Assembly: GCA_964639895.1 (NCBI GenBank)
Contig: CAZXEJ010000046.1
Location: forward strand, 1 to 17,217
Length of the DNA stretch: 17,217 nt
Direction: 5' to 3'
Origin: CAZXEJ01 sp964639895
Lineage (GTDB): Bacteria > Desulfobacterota_D > UBA1144 > Nemesobacterales > JADFKM01
The notes under the pieces were generated by a model. That model saw nothing but the letters and a program-made list of their open reading frames with translations, did no database searches and was not told the DNA's origin. Positions within the stretch are counted from its first letter, which is position 1. Every line of letters starts with the position of its first letter. Positions 17,156 through 17,217 of the stretch are shown one piece after another. The position numbers were made by a program, and so were the translations under genes.

Positions 17156-17217
17156 TCGGAAGAGCGTCGCGGATGGAAAGAGTGTGCTCCGAGGTGGGGG
17201 CACCCCCACCCCCCCTC
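17156..17217. other. Illumina adapter-derived contig end (artefact)
   Basis: Bases 17156-17169 (TCGGAAGAGCGTCG) and 17176-17185 (GAAAGAGTGT) match the TruSeq read-1 adapter reverse complement in the correct relative spacing, with a corrupted six-base interval between them. Translated in the opposite strand this gives the familiar TLFPxxTLFR artefact peptide. The last 30 bases include a GGTGGGGG/CCCCCACC fold-back. This end should not be treated as genomic. Confidence 0.85.

Noticed and set aside
16541..17209. 222-residue minus-strand frame entering from the contig end
   Set aside because: It begins in adapter-derived sequence and is out of frame with the SD-supported small exported protein.

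Overview
This is a GC-rich bacterial window that reads as one metagenomic contig running from end to end. Both ends look artefactual: the first ~80 bases are almost pure G, and bases ~17156-17185 match an Illumina adapter. The coding is bacterial, with sigma-70-like promoters and clear Shine-Dalgarno (SD) sites. A perfect ParB site (parS) and a small cluster of DnaA-box-like sequences flank mnmE, so the left end probably lies in the chromosome's origin domain. The lineage cannot be fixed from sequence reading alone. The protein styles (the thioesterase, the metal-efflux accessory protein, MnmE ending FCIGK) recall Desulfobacterota or other deltaproteobacterial-type bacteria, but this is a weak inference.

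Layout, left to right. 1-80 is a poly-G artefact. 81-456 is non-coding and AT-richer from about 230, holding candidate DnaA boxes (possible oriC). mnmE (tRNA U34 modification GTPase) is on the minus strand, ending at 457. A divergent intergenic region carries a promoter, a GNRA hairpin and the perfect parS, then radC on the plus strand and a PhzF-family isomerase gene. 3780-4698 is a 0.9-kb stretch with no recognisable gene. A half-size EamA membrane protein (minus) sits head-to-head, 26 bp away, with an unrecognised membrane-anchored protein (plus), which is followed by a hotdog thioesterase. Next come three plus-strand genes with their own leaders: a DUF1232/YkvA membrane protein, a metallo-beta-lactamase-fold hydrolase and a YgfZ-type folate-binding protein.

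The right third, 10216-17034, is a single minus-strand heavy-metal efflux operon. Its order is a small exported Cys-containing protein (TTG start), a TolC-family outer-membrane factor, a membrane-fusion adaptor, a CzcA-type RND pump and, last, a PII-family signalling protein. The three pump proteins would form a tripartite channel across inner membrane, periplasm and outer membrane. The PII protein keeps the nucleotide-binding B-loop but lacks the uridylylated T-loop tyrosine. It fits the described group of PII proteins linked to metal-efflux pumps rather than nitrogen control, and may couple pump activity to cytoplasmic nucleotide or metal status. This PII/RND operon with its small periplasmic partner is the most interesting system in the window; the parS/DnaA-box neighbourhood is second.
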